Position numbers and translations under genes: made by a program
Source: Salinispora vitiensis
GTDB taxonomy: Bacteria > Actinomycetota > Actinomycetes > Mycobacteriales > Micromonosporaceae
DNA length: 64,000 bases
Assembly: GCF_000378825.1 (NCBI RefSeq)
Contig: NZ_KB900388.1
Location: 4,471,901-4,535,900, forward strand
Direction of reading: 5' to 3'
Shown: positions 41,970 through 49,914 of the stretch, in pieces
How the letters are laid out: every line of letters starts with the position of its first letter
Position numbering within the stretch: the first letter of the stretch is position 1
The notes under the pieces: model-generated
Seen by the model: the letters and a program-made list of their open reading frames with translations, nothing else
The model's database searches: none
What the model was told of the DNA's origin: nothing

Positions 41970-43162
41970 TCGACGGCACGGCTGGCGTCAGCGGCCACCG
42001 GGACGTCGACGAGGCCCGGCTAGACGATCTGGCCGCGCTCGCCGAGCGGGACCCCGGTGGGATGCTGCGGCACACCGCGTCCGGCGGGGCGCAGGTCCGC
42101 GAGTCGGCCGCCCTCGCCGCCGAGGCCAACCTGTCGGTGCTGGCCGACGAGGGTCGTCCGCGCGCGGTGGTTATCGCGGGAATCGGCACGGCCGGGCGGA
42201 CCGGTGACGTGCTGGCGACGGTCGCCGGGCCGCGCTGCCCGGTGCCGGTGATCCCCCATCGCAGTGCCGGTGTGCCCGGCTGGGTGGGCGCCGCCGACGT
42301 GGTGATCGCGGTCAGCGCCTCCGGCCGTAGCCCGGAGGCGCTCGGGGCGGCCGAGGCGGCCCACCGGCGGGGCGCCCGCCTGGTCGCGGTCGGTGCCCCG
42401 GATTCCCGGCTACAGTCGGTCGCGGAGCGGGCCCGGGCGCCGTTCATCCCGGTACCCCGACGGGCCCCGGCGCGAGCGAGTCTCTGGGCGCTGACCGTGC
42501 CGGTGCTGCTGGCCGCCCGGATGCTCGGTCTGGTCAAGGTCAACGAGGCGGATCTGGCGGAGACCGCCGCCCGCCTGGACGCCGAGGCTGACCGGTGTCG
42601 GTCGTCCGCCGAGTCCTTCGTCAATCCGGCCAAGTCCCTCGCGCTGGGTCTGGCCGGCTCGATTCCGATCGTCTGGGGGTCGTCCCCGCTGGCAACCGTC
42701 GCGGCCCGCCGCTTCGGCGACACGCTCTCGGCGAATGCCCGGTACCCGGTTGTCTCCGGGGCGCTCGGCGAGGCCGGGCGCGGCCGGGTCGGCCTGCTCG
42801 ACGGGGTCTTCGGCGGGTTGGCCGAGGGGGAGCGGGACATCTTCGCCGATCCTGACCTCACGGCGGCGGTGGGGACTCGGCTGCGGCTGGTGCTGCTGCG
42901 CGACGGCGGCCTCAACCCGGAGGACGACGCCGACGAGCCGCTCGCGGTTGAGGAGCGGCGTGCCGACGCGGTCCAGACCCTCGCCGAGCGGCGGGGGGTG
43001 CGGGTGGACGTGGTCACCGCCGAAGGCGGCTCGGCGCTGGAGCGGCTCGCCTCGCTGGTCGCGGTGCCAGACTTCGCCTCGATCTATCTTGCCCTGGCAC
43101 ACGGCCTGGATCCGATGGCCGTTCCCGCAGTCACCGAGATGAAGGAGTTGGCCAATCAGTGA
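41966..43162 (+). CDS. SIS-domain protein (phosphoglucose/phosphomannose isomerase-like)
   Basis: 398 residues from GTG overlapping the Trm112-like stop. Two SIS-type Rossmann halves are visible: residues ~60-190 (VVIAGIGTAGRTGDVLATVA, VVIAVSASGRSPEAL with the SIS Ser-rich loop) and ~220-390 with the bacterial PGI/PMI C-terminal features. Equivalent by position to Rv3256c. Probably binds a phosphosugar; whether it isomerises glucose-6-P or mannose-6-P, or is only regulatory, is unknown. It sits between manB and manA. Confidence 0.88.
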   Translation: MIDGTAGVSGHRDVDEARLDDLAALAERDPGGMLRHTASGGAQVRESAALAAEANLSVLADEGRPRAVVIAGIGTAGRTGDVLATVAGPRCPVPVIPHRSAGVPGWVGAADVVIAVSASGRSPEALGAAEAAHRRGARLVAVGAPDSRLQSVAERARAPFIPVPRRAPARASLWALTVPVLLAARMLGLVKVNEADLAETAARLDAEADRCRSSAESFVNPAKSLALGLAGSIPIVWGSSPLATVAARRFGDTLSANARYPVVSGALGEAGRGRVGLLDGVFGGLAEGERDIFADPDLTAAVGTRLRLVLLRDGGLNPEDDADEPLAVEERRADAVQTLAERRGVRVDVVTAEGGSALERLASLVAVPDFASIYLALAHGLDPMAVPAVTEMKELANQ

Positions 43163-43205
43163 GCGCAGGTAGGGTCGGCGCGACCCAGCGAAGCGGGGCG
43201 GGGAC

Positions 43206-44177
43206 GTGAGCGCCGGTGGTGGGACGCGGGCAATCATGGCCGCGCTGTTGGCCAACACAGGTATCGCGGTAACAAAGTTCGTCGCATTCTTGCTGACCGG
43301 CTCGTCGTCGATGTTGGCCGAATCGATCCACTCGGTCGCAGACGCCGGCAATCAGGGCCTGCTGCTGCTCGGCGGGCGGCGGGCGAAGCGTGCCGCCACC
43401 CCACAGCACCCGTTCGGGTACGGCCGGGAACGCTACATCTACGCGTTCATCGTGGCCATCGTGCTGTTCAGCGTCGGTGGCCTCTTCGCCCTGTACGAGG
43501 CGTACCACAAGTGGTCGCACCCGGAGGGTATCGAAAGCTGGCAGTGGGTGCCGGTCGTGGTTCTGGTGAGCGCCATCGTGATGGAGGCGTTTTCCTTCCG
43601 GACCGCGATCCAGGAGTCGAATCGCGTCCGGGGAAAGCAGTCCTGGGTGCGGTTCGTCCGGCGGGCCAAGGCTCCCGAGCTGCCGGTGGTGCTCCTGGAG
43701 GACCTGGGTGCGCTGGTCGGTCTGATCTTCGCGCTCTTCGGGGTCGGCATGACCCTGGTAACCAACGATGGCCGGTGGGACGCCGCCGGTACCGCGATGA
43801 TCGGTGTCCTGCTGGTGGTGATCGCGGTCATCCTCGCCATCGAGACCAAGAGTCTGCTCCTCGGTGAGGGTGCCGAGGAGCATGAGATCCAGGCAATCGA
43901 GCGGGCGATGACGGCCGGCGGCGAGGTGGAGCGAATCATTCACATGAAGACGCTCTACCTCGGCCCCGAGGAGCTCATGGTGGCGGCGAAGATCGCCGTT
44001 ACCGCGGTTGGGAGCGCCGAGGAGCTGGCCCGGGATATCAACGCGGTGGAGGCAAGGGTCCGCGCCGCCGTGCCGATTGCTCGGGTGATCTATCTGGAGC
44101 CGGACGTCTTTGTCGCGTCTGGTGCTGAGCGGACCGTAAGTGAACCCGGCGAGAACGCCGGGCTGTCTGGGGGTTGA
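43206..44177 (+). CDS. Cation diffusion facilitator transporter
   Basis: 323 residues from GTG. Six membrane helices in the first ~215 residues include the CDF metal-site pattern SSMLAESIHSVADAGNQ and HPFGYGRERYIYAF. A second metal-site helix reads VLLEDLGALVGL. The C-terminal ~100 residues are the cytoplasmic dimer domain (IHMKTLYLGPEELMVAAKI). Likely exports a divalent cation such as zinc in exchange for protons. It separates the SIS gene from manA. Confidence 0.93.
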   Translation: MSAGGGTRAIMAALLANTGIAVTKFVAFLLTGSSSMLAESIHSVADAGNQGLLLLGGRRAKRAATPQHPFGYGRERYIYAFIVAIVLFSVGGLFALYEAYHKWSHPEGIESWQWVPVVVLVSAIVMEAFSFRTAIQESNRVRGKQSWVRFVRRAKAPELPVVLLEDLGALVGLIFALFGVGMTLVTNDGRWDAAGTAMIGVLLVVIAVILAIETKSLLLGEGAEEHEIQAIERAMTAGGEVERIIHMKTLYLGPEELMVAAKIAVTAVGSAEELARDINAVEARVRAAVPIARVIYLEPDVFVASGAERTVSEPGENAGLSGG

Positions 44178-44180
44178 CCC

Positions 44181-45344
44181 ATGGAATTGTTGTACGGGCC
44201 GATCCGGAACTACGCCTGGGGCTCTCGCTCGGCGATCGCCACCCTTCAGGGGCGACCCACGCCGAGTCCGGAGCCGGAGGCGGAGCTGTGGTTGGGTGCG
44301 CATCCGGGCGCACCGGCCAGCGTGGACCGGGACGGGGCCCGGGTCAGTCTGGTCGAGTTGTTGTCGGCCGAGCCGGGGCACTGGCTGGGCCAGCAGGTCG
44401 TTGACCGGTTCGGCGTTCGGCTGCCGTTCCTGCTCAAGGTCCTGGCCGCCGACGCGCCGCTCAGTCTTCAGGCCCATCCCGATCCGGAGCAGGCCCGCGC
44501 CGGCCACGCCGCTGATGCGGCGCGGGAGGCGGGGCAGCGCAACTACGTTGATCCGTTCCACAAGCCGGAGCTGCTGGTGGCGCTGACCCCGATGGAGGCG
44601 CTCTGCGGGTTCCGCGCTCCGGCGGAGTCCGCGGAGGTGCTCGCCGCCTTCGGCGTACCGTCGCTGGAGCCGGTGGTGGCCGCCCTGCGGACGGGCCCGG
44701 CGGGTCTCGCCGACGCGGTACGTCTCCTGCTGACCTTCCCCGCCGATCAGCGTGCGGGGTTGGTGGCGGCGGTGGCGTCGGCGGCGTTGGACACTCCGGA
44801 TGCGCGGCTGGCCCGGTCGCTCGCCGACAGCTACCCGGGCGATCCCGGTGTGTTGGTGGCGCTGCTGCTCAACTGGGTGCGGATCGCGCCGGGGGAGGCG
44901 ATCTGGATGCCGGCCGGAAACCTGCACGCATACCTGCGCGGAACCGGCGTGGAGATCATGGCGGCGAGCGACAACGTGCTGCGCGGGGGGTTGACGCCGA
45001 AGCGGATCGACGTCGACGAACTGTTGCGGGTGCTGCGGTTCGAGGTGTTGGACGATCCGGTGGTGCGGGCGGTGCCGGTCGCGCCGGGGGTGGTCTGCTG
45101 GCCGGTGCCGGTGGATGACTTCGCGTTGCATCAGGTCCAGGTGGGCTCGGATCGGGCGGAGGTGACGGTGCCGCTGGTCGGGCCGCGGGTGGTGCTCTGC
45201 AGTGCCGGCGCCCTCACCGTGGACGACGGTGCCGGGTCGGTGGAGCTGGGGCCGGGGCAGGCCGCGGTGAGCCCGGCTGCCGCCAGCGAGCTGCGGATCG
45301 CGGGTACGGGTGAGGCGTACGTGGCGAGCTCTGGGCTGCGCTGA
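44181..45344 (+). CDS. manA: Mannose-6-phosphate isomerase, class I
   Basis: 387 residues starting three bases after the CDF stop. The cupin enzyme has ELLYGPIRNYAWGSRSAI, the zinc ligands in LSLQAHPDPEQA, the conserved YVDPFHKPELLVALTPMEAL and the WMPAGNLHAYLRGTGVEIMA motif. It interconverts fructose-6-P and mannose-6-P, the entry into GDP-mannose synthesis together with manB and the guanylyltransferase at 24075. Confidence 0.95.
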   Translation: MELLYGPIRNYAWGSRSAIATLQGRPTPSPEPEAELWLGAHPGAPASVDRDGARVSLVELLSAEPGHWLGQQVVDRFGVRLPFLLKVLAADAPLSLQAHPDPEQARAGHAADAAREAGQRNYVDPFHKPELLVALTPMEALCGFRAPAESAEVLAAFGVPSLEPVVAALRTGPAGLADAVRLLLTFPADQRAGLVAAVASAALDTPDARLARSLADSYPGDPGVLVALLLNWVRIAPGEAIWMPAGNLHAYLRGTGVEIMAASDNVLRGGLTPKRIDVDELLRVLRFEVLDDPVVRAVPVAPGVVCWPVPVDDFALHQVQVGSDRAEVTVPLVGPRVVLCSAGALTVDDGAGSVELGPGQAAVSPAAASELRIAGTGEAYVASSGLR

Positions 45345-45380
45345 GCCGGACGCCCCGCAACCCGTAAGTCCGATTTTTCC

Positions 45381-45415
45381 GGAATAGCTTGACTTGCCGG
45401 GATAGCAATGTGACT
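45381..45415. promoter_or_regulatory. Direct repeat in the ahcY upstream region
   Basis: Two related 14-17-bp elements start 18 bp apart: GGAATAGCTTGACT (45381) and GGGATAGCAATGTGACT (45399). They lie 203-237 bp before ahcY in a comparatively AT-rich patch and could be an operator; a TTGACT within could serve as a -35. No SAH or SAM riboswitch fold was recognised between here and ahcY. Confidence 0.3.
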
Positions 45416-45617
45416 CTTTGGGTACAGCGTTGTCGTGACGACGGTTGCGGCGGCGTGTGGGGAACCAAACCGGGGGGATGTGCGGGGCGGTCGGACCAGG
45501 GGCGAAGCGTTCGTTCCGGTGCCGGCCGCCCCGTGCGCTGTCCGGGGAGGGGCGCGGTCGGCCGGTTCGCGCGCGTAAGGTGTTTATCGCGCTGCACATC
45601 GTCGACAGGAGTACTTC

Positions 45618-47108
45618 ATGACCAGCACCCTTCCGGCGTCCGCCAGCGGGACGTCCCAGCCCACCACCGTCTCCGACGGTGACTACAAGGTTGCGGATCT
45701 GTCGCTTGCTGCGTTTGGGCGCAAGGAGATTCGGCTCCCGGAGCATGAGATGCCGGGCTTGATGGCGCTTCGGCAGGAGTTTGGGCAGTCGCGGCCGTTG
45801 GCTGGTGCGCGGATTTCGGGTTCACTGCACATGACCGTGCAGACGGCCGTGTTGATCGAGACGTTGGTGGTGTTGGGAGCGCAGGTCCGGTGGGCGTCCT
45901 GCAACATCTTCTCCACCCAGGACCATGCCGCTGCCGCCGTGGTGGTGGGTCCGGAGGGCTCCCCGGAGGCGCCGGCGGGTGTGCCGGTCTTCGCCTGGAA
46001 GGGCGAGTCGCTGGAGGAGTACTGGTGGTGCACCGAGCAGGCGCTGACCTGGCCGGGTGACGAGGGTCTGAACATGATCCTCGACGACGGTGGCGACGCC
46101 ACAATGCTGGTGCACAAGGGCGTCGAGTTCGAGCGGGCCGGTGCGGTGCCGGCGGCGGAGGCCAGCGACAGCGAAGAATTCACGGTCTTCCTTGACCTGC
46201 TGCGTCAGTCGCTGGAGCGCGACGGCGGAAAGTGGACCCGGTTGGCGAGCGGCATCCGTGGCGTGACGGAGGAGACGACCACGGGTGTGCACCGCTTGTA
46301 TGAGATGCACCGGGCGGGCTCGCTGCTGTTCCCGGCGATCAATGTTAATGACGCGGTAACGAAGAGCAAGTTCGACAACCGGTACGGGTGTCGGCACTCG
46401 TTGGTCGACGGGATCAACCGGGCCACCGACGTGTTGATCGGTGGCAAGGTGGCGGTGGTCATCGGCTACGGCGACGTGGGCAAGGGGTGCGCGGAATCGC
46501 TGCGTGGCCAGGGAGCCCGCGTGGTGGTGGCCGAGGTCGACCCGATCTGTGCGCTCCAGGCGGCGATGGATGGCTACCAGGTCGCCACGGTGGAAGACGT
46601 GGTGGAGACCGCCGATATCTTCATCACGGCGACCGGTTGCTTCGATGTGATTACCAACGAGCACATGGCGCGGATGAAGCACCAGGCGATCGTCGGTAAC
46701 ATCGGGCACTTCGACAATGAGATCGACATGGCAGGGCTGGCGCGTCGGACGGATGTGACGCGGGAGAACATCAAGCCGCAGGTGGATGTGTGGCGGTTCG
46801 ATGACGGGCACGCGGTGATCGTGCTCTCGGAGGGGCGGTTGCTGAACCTGGGCAACGCGACCGGCCACCCGTCGTTCGTGATGTCCAACAGCTTCGCCGA
46901 CCAGACGATCGCTCAGATCGAGCTGTTCACGAAGACCGACGAGTACCCGACGGGCGTGTACGTGCTGCCGAAGCACCTGGACGAGAAGGTCGCGCGGCTG
47001 CACCTGGACGCGCTGGGTGCGCGGCTGTCAACGCTGACGAAGGAGCAGGCGGCGTACCTCGGGGTGGAGCAGGAGGGTCCGTTCAAGCCGGACCACTACC
47101 GCTACTGA
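45618..47108 (+). CDS. ahcY: Adenosylhomocysteinase
   Basis: 496 residues from ATG with AGGAG six bases upstream. It splits S-adenosylhomocysteine to adenosine and homocysteine, relieving methyltransferase inhibition. Motifs: ISGSLHMTVQTAVLIETLVV, the NAD site VVIGYGDVGKGCAESLRGQG, MKHQAIVGNIGHFDNEID and the C-terminal KPDHYRY. The ~40-residue insertion typical of actinobacterial/eukaryotic-type enzymes is present. The gene corresponds to mycobacterial sahH. A strong hairpin follows. Confidence 0.97.
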   Translation: MTSTLPASASGTSQPTTVSDGDYKVADLSLAAFGRKEIRLPEHEMPGLMALRQEFGQSRPLAGARISGSLHMTVQTAVLIETLVVLGAQVRWASCNIFSTQDHAAAAVVVGPEGSPEAPAGVPVFAWKGESLEEYWWCTEQALTWPGDEGLNMILDDGGDATMLVHKGVEFERAGAVPAAEASDSEEFTVFLDLLRQSLERDGGKWTRLASGIRGVTEETTTGVHRLYEMHRAGSLLFPAINVNDAVTKSKFDNRYGCRHSLVDGINRATDVLIGGKVAVVIGYGDVGKGCAESLRGQGARVVVAEVDPICALQAAMDGYQVATVEDVVETADIFITATGCFDVITNEHMARMKHQAIVGNIGHFDNEIDMAGLARRTDVTRENIKPQVDVWRFDDGHAVIVLSEGRLLNLGNATGHPSFVMSNSFADQTIAQIELFTKTDEYPTGVYVLPKHLDEKVARLHLDALGARLSTLTKEQAAYLGVEQEGPFKPDHYRY

Positions 47109-47144
47109 GGCGCGACGCCCAGCACGGTTGGCTATCTCGTGTGC

Positions 47145-47178
47145 TGGCCGGCGCCGCCCGACCGGGCGGGGCCGGCCA
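47145..47178 (+). terminator. Hairpin terminator after ahcY
   Basis: A 34-nt inverted repeat (arms start TGGCCGGCGCCGCCC) pairs along ~15 bp with one mismatch and a 4-nt loop, 37 bp after the ahcY stop. Confidence 0.6.
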
Positions 47179-47390
47179 GCCCCGGGGCTGGCCGCTGCCG
47201 CCGCCTCCCGGGCGGCCGCTGCTGTCCGCCGCTAGCCCGGGTGAGCACCGGATCCCACCTTCGGTACTGGCGCCGGTGGGCGTACCCAGGGATCATGGTG
47301 GCAGGCTGGTCCGACCAGCCGACCGTGCGGCCGACGGTGACGTCCGGGCCGCGGGGTGCTGGGTAACGGCGGCCGACGGCATCGGTGCCA

Positions 47391-47438
47391 GCGGACGTGG
47401 ATCCCGCCACGGAGGCGGACGTGGATCCCATGACGGAG
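47391..47438. repeat. 24-bp tandem repeat in the mtrA leader
   Basis: Two units (47391-47414 and 47415-47438) share GCGGACGTGGATCCC and CACGGAG/GACGGAG, differing at only three positions. The second unit ends 22 bp before the mtrA start. Confidence 0.8.
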
Positions 47439-47460
47439 ATGGGGATGGAAGATTAATCCC

Positions 47461-48150
47461 ATGAGAGCTCGGGTACTGGTGGTTGACGATGACCCCGCAC
47501 TCGCCGAGATGCTGGGCATTGTCCTGCGCAGCGAGGGCTTCCTGCCTTCGTTCGTGGCTGACGGCGAACGTGCCCTGGCCGCGTTCCGGGAGAACCGGCC
47601 GGACATCGTGCTGCTCGATCTGATGCTGCCGGGCATGAGTGGCATTGACGTGGCCCGGTCGATCCGGGGCGAGTCGGGTGTGCCGATCGTCATGCTGACT
47701 GCCAAGAGCGACACGGTGGATGTCGTCCTAGGGCTGGAGTCCGGGGCGGACGACTACGTGGTGAAGCCCTTCAAGCCGAAGGAACTGGTGGCCCGGATGC
47801 GGGCCCGGCTACGCCGGGGCGAGGATGCCGCCCCCGAACTGCTCACCATTGGTCCCCCGGGCAACCAGATCACCATCGACGTGCCGGCGCATACGGTCAG
47901 CCGGAACGGCGAGGAGGTGAAGCTGACGCCGTTGGAGTTCGACCTACTGGTCGCGCTCGCCCGCAAGCCACGGCAGGTCTTCACCCGGGAGGTCTTGTTG
48001 GAGCAGGTCTGGGGGTACCGGCACGCCGCCGACACCCGCCTGGTCAACGTGCACGTCCAGCGGCTCCGGGCCAAGATCGAGCCAGATCCGGAACGCCCGG
48101 AAATCATCCTCACCGTGCGCGGCGTGGGCTACAAGGCCGGTACCGGATAA
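47461..48150 (+). CDS. mtrA: Response regulator MtrA
   Basis: 229 residues. The receiver domain (residues 1-115) carries the acidic pocket VDDDP, the phospho-acceptor aspartate in IVLLDLMLPGMSG, the switch threonine in MLTAKS and the lysine in VVKPFKP. The C-terminal winged-helix DNA-binding domain has LTPLEFDLLVALARKPRQVF and NVHVQRLRAKIE. In actinobacteria MtrA controls division, cell-wall remodelling and, in Streptomyces, development (family knowledge). It is followed after 12 bp by its kinase gene. Confidence 0.97.
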   Translation: MRARVLVVDDDPALAEMLGIVLRSEGFLPSFVADGERALAAFRENRPDIVLLDLMLPGMSGIDVARSIRGESGVPIVMLTAKSDTVDVVLGLESGADDYVVKPFKPKELVARMRARLRRGEDAAPELLTIGPPGNQITIDVPAHTVSRNGEEVKLTPLEFDLLVALARKPRQVFTREVLLEQVWGYRHAADTRLVNVHVQRLRAKIEPDPERPEIILTVRGVGYKAGTG

Positions 48151-48162
48151 CCTGGCCACACT

Positions 48163-49914
48163 GTGGCCAACTCTCTGGTTCCCGACTCCACCACGAACGG
48201 CTCCCCGCGCCGCCTCGGCGCCGGGGAGCTGTGGCGTGCCGTCGGCGGGTGGGGCGCTCGGCTGGTCGCCGGGCTGCACCAGGGCTGGCGGCGCTCGTTG
48301 CAGGTGCGGGTGGTAACCATCACGCTGCTGGCCTCCAGCCTGCTGGTTGGTGGCTTCGCTTACCTCATCGCAGACAAGATCACCAGCATCCTGCTGGAGA
48401 ACGCCGAAGCCGATGTGCAGGACCGGCTGAACAGCGGTGCGGCGTACGCGGCCAAACAGCTCGGGCTCTACCACAAGCCAGAAGAGGCGCAGTTCCAGGA
48501 GACCGTTGACGGAACCGTGAACTACCTGGCTGGCGGCGGCCCCCAGCAGGCGACCGGGGTGGTGGTCGCCCTGATCGCGGACAACGCCGAGGGGGTAATC
48601 CAGCCCCGAACCGCCCCGGCGGTGGACAACTTCGGTTCGTTGATCAGCCCGGAGTTGCGCGCCACCGTCGCCGCGGGCGAGGTCGCCAGTCAGATCAGCA
48701 CCGGCCGGCTCGGTGAGACCGATACGAAGTATCTGACCTACGGCTCGCCGGTACCGACCCAGTTCGGTCAGGTAGAGCTCTATTACCTTGTTCCCTTGAC
48801 CCGGCAGGATGCCACCGCCGCCGACGCCCGGGCGACCGTGGTCGGGACCGGTATCGCCCTGGTGGTGCTGCTCGGGCTGCTCGCCGCCCTGGTGACCCGG
48901 CTGGTGGTGCTGCCGGTCCGGGTGGCTGCCCGGACCGCGCAACGTCTCTCCGCCGGCCTGCTCGACCAGCGGATGGCGGTCAACGGCGAGGACGATCTGG
49001 CGCTGCTCGCCGAGTCCTTCAACCAGATGGCGACCAACCTGCAACGGCAGATCCTCCGGTTGGAGGAGATGTCGCGGCTGCAGCGCCGCTTCACCTCGGA
49101 TGTCTCGCACGAGCTGCGGACTCCGTTGACCACGGTCCGGATGGCCGCAGATCTGATCTTCGCCGAGCGGGATGAGTTCGATCCGGCCGTGGCCCGGAGC
49201 GCCGAGTTACTCCAGACGGAGCTGGACCGGTTCGAGGAACTGCTGACCGACCTGCTGGAGATCAGTCGATTCGACGCCGGCTTCGCCGCGCTGGATGCCG
49301 AACCCACCGATCTGGTACCGGTCGTGCACCGGGTGGTGGGTCGGTTGGCCTGCCTCGCCGAGCGGGTCGGGGTCACCGTCGAGCTGGATCTGCCGGGCGG
49401 CCCGGTCATCGCCGAGGTCGATCCGCGTCGCGTCGAGCGGGTGCTGCGGAACCTGGTCGGCAACGCCGTCGAGCACGGCGAGGGCAGGCCGGTGCACATC
49501 ACCCTGGGGGCGGACGAGACCGCGGTGGCGGTCACGGTGCGCGACCGTGGGTTGGGGCTCAAACCGGGGGAGGAGAAGTTGATTTTCAACCGGTTCTGGC
49601 GGGCTGACCCGTCGCGGGCCCGACAGACCGGGGGCACCGGGTTGGGCCTGTCGATCAGCCTTGAGGACGCCCGGCTGCACCGCGGGTGGCTGGAGGCGTG
49701 GGGCGCACCAGGGCAGGGGGCCCAGTTCCGGCTGACCCTGCCGGCGCGGGCCGGCGACCGGCTGACCTCCTCGCCGCTGCGGCTGGTTCCCGCCGACGTG
49801 CGGCTGCCGTGTGGCGGCCCACGCGAGGGCGGCCTGCTCGCCATCGGTCCGGGCAGCGCGGGGGCGCTGACGGTCGGTCCCGCACCGACCGATGGCGCAG
49901 AGGCCCGGCCGTGA
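48163..49914 (+). CDS. mtrB: Sensor histidine kinase MtrB
   Basis: 583 residues from GTG. Two membrane helices (LQVRVVTITLLASSLLVGGF near residue 46; VVGTGIALVVLLGLLAALVT near 225) flank an extracellular domain of ~150 residues. HAMP, then the H-box SDVSHELRTPL, N-box RNLVGNAVEHGEG, G1 RDRGLGLKPGE and G2 GGTGLGLSIS follow. The C-terminal tail is Pro/Gly-rich. It phosphorylates MtrA. Its stop overlaps the lpqB start (GTGA), the standard mtrA-mtrB-lpqB operon. Confidence 0.97.
   Translation: MANSLVPDSTTNGSPRRLGAGELWRAVGGWGARLVAGLHQGWRRSLQVRVVTITLLASSLLVGGFAYLIADKITSILLENAEADVQDRLNSGAAYAAKQLGLYHKPEEAQFQETVDGTVNYLAGGGPQQATGVVVALIADNAEGVIQPRTAPAVDNFGSLISPELRATVAAGEVASQISTGRLGETDTKYLTYGSPVPTQFGQVELYYLVPLTRQDATAADARATVVGTGIALVVLLGLLAALVTRLVVLPVRVAARTAQRLSAGLLDQRMAVNGEDDLALLAESFNQMATNLQRQILRLEEMSRLQRRFTSDVSHELRTPLTTVRMAADLIFAERDEFDPAVARSAELLQTELDRFEELLTDLLEISRFDAGFAALDAEPTDLVPVVHRVVGRLACLAERVGVTVELDLPGGPVIAEVDPRRVERVLRNLVGNAVEHGEGRPVHITLGADETAVAVTVRDRGLGLKPGEEKLIFNRFWRADPSRARQTGGTGLGLSISLEDARLHRGWLEAWGAPGQGAQFRLTLPARAGDRLTSSPLRLVPADVRLPCGGPREGGLLAIGPGSAGALTVGPAPTDGAEARP

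Larger units (their letters stand above)
47109..47460. other. 352-bp region between ahcY and mtrA
   Basis: Contains the ahcY hairpin and a 24-bp tandem repeat just ahead of mtrA. No coding frame is convincing. The thymidylate kinase gene found between these genes in mycobacteria (from memory) is absent. Confidence 0.6.

Noticed and set aside
45345..45617. SAH or SAM riboswitch upstream of ahcY
   Set aside because: I could not recognise the conserved core or a consistent pseudoknot; only a direct repeat and ordinary leader sequence are visible. A covariance-model search would settle it.
43131..45746. 871-codon minus-strand frame across the CDF and manA genes
   Set aside because: His/Arg/Gln-rich composition with no recognisable domain, antisense to two intact, recognisable genes.
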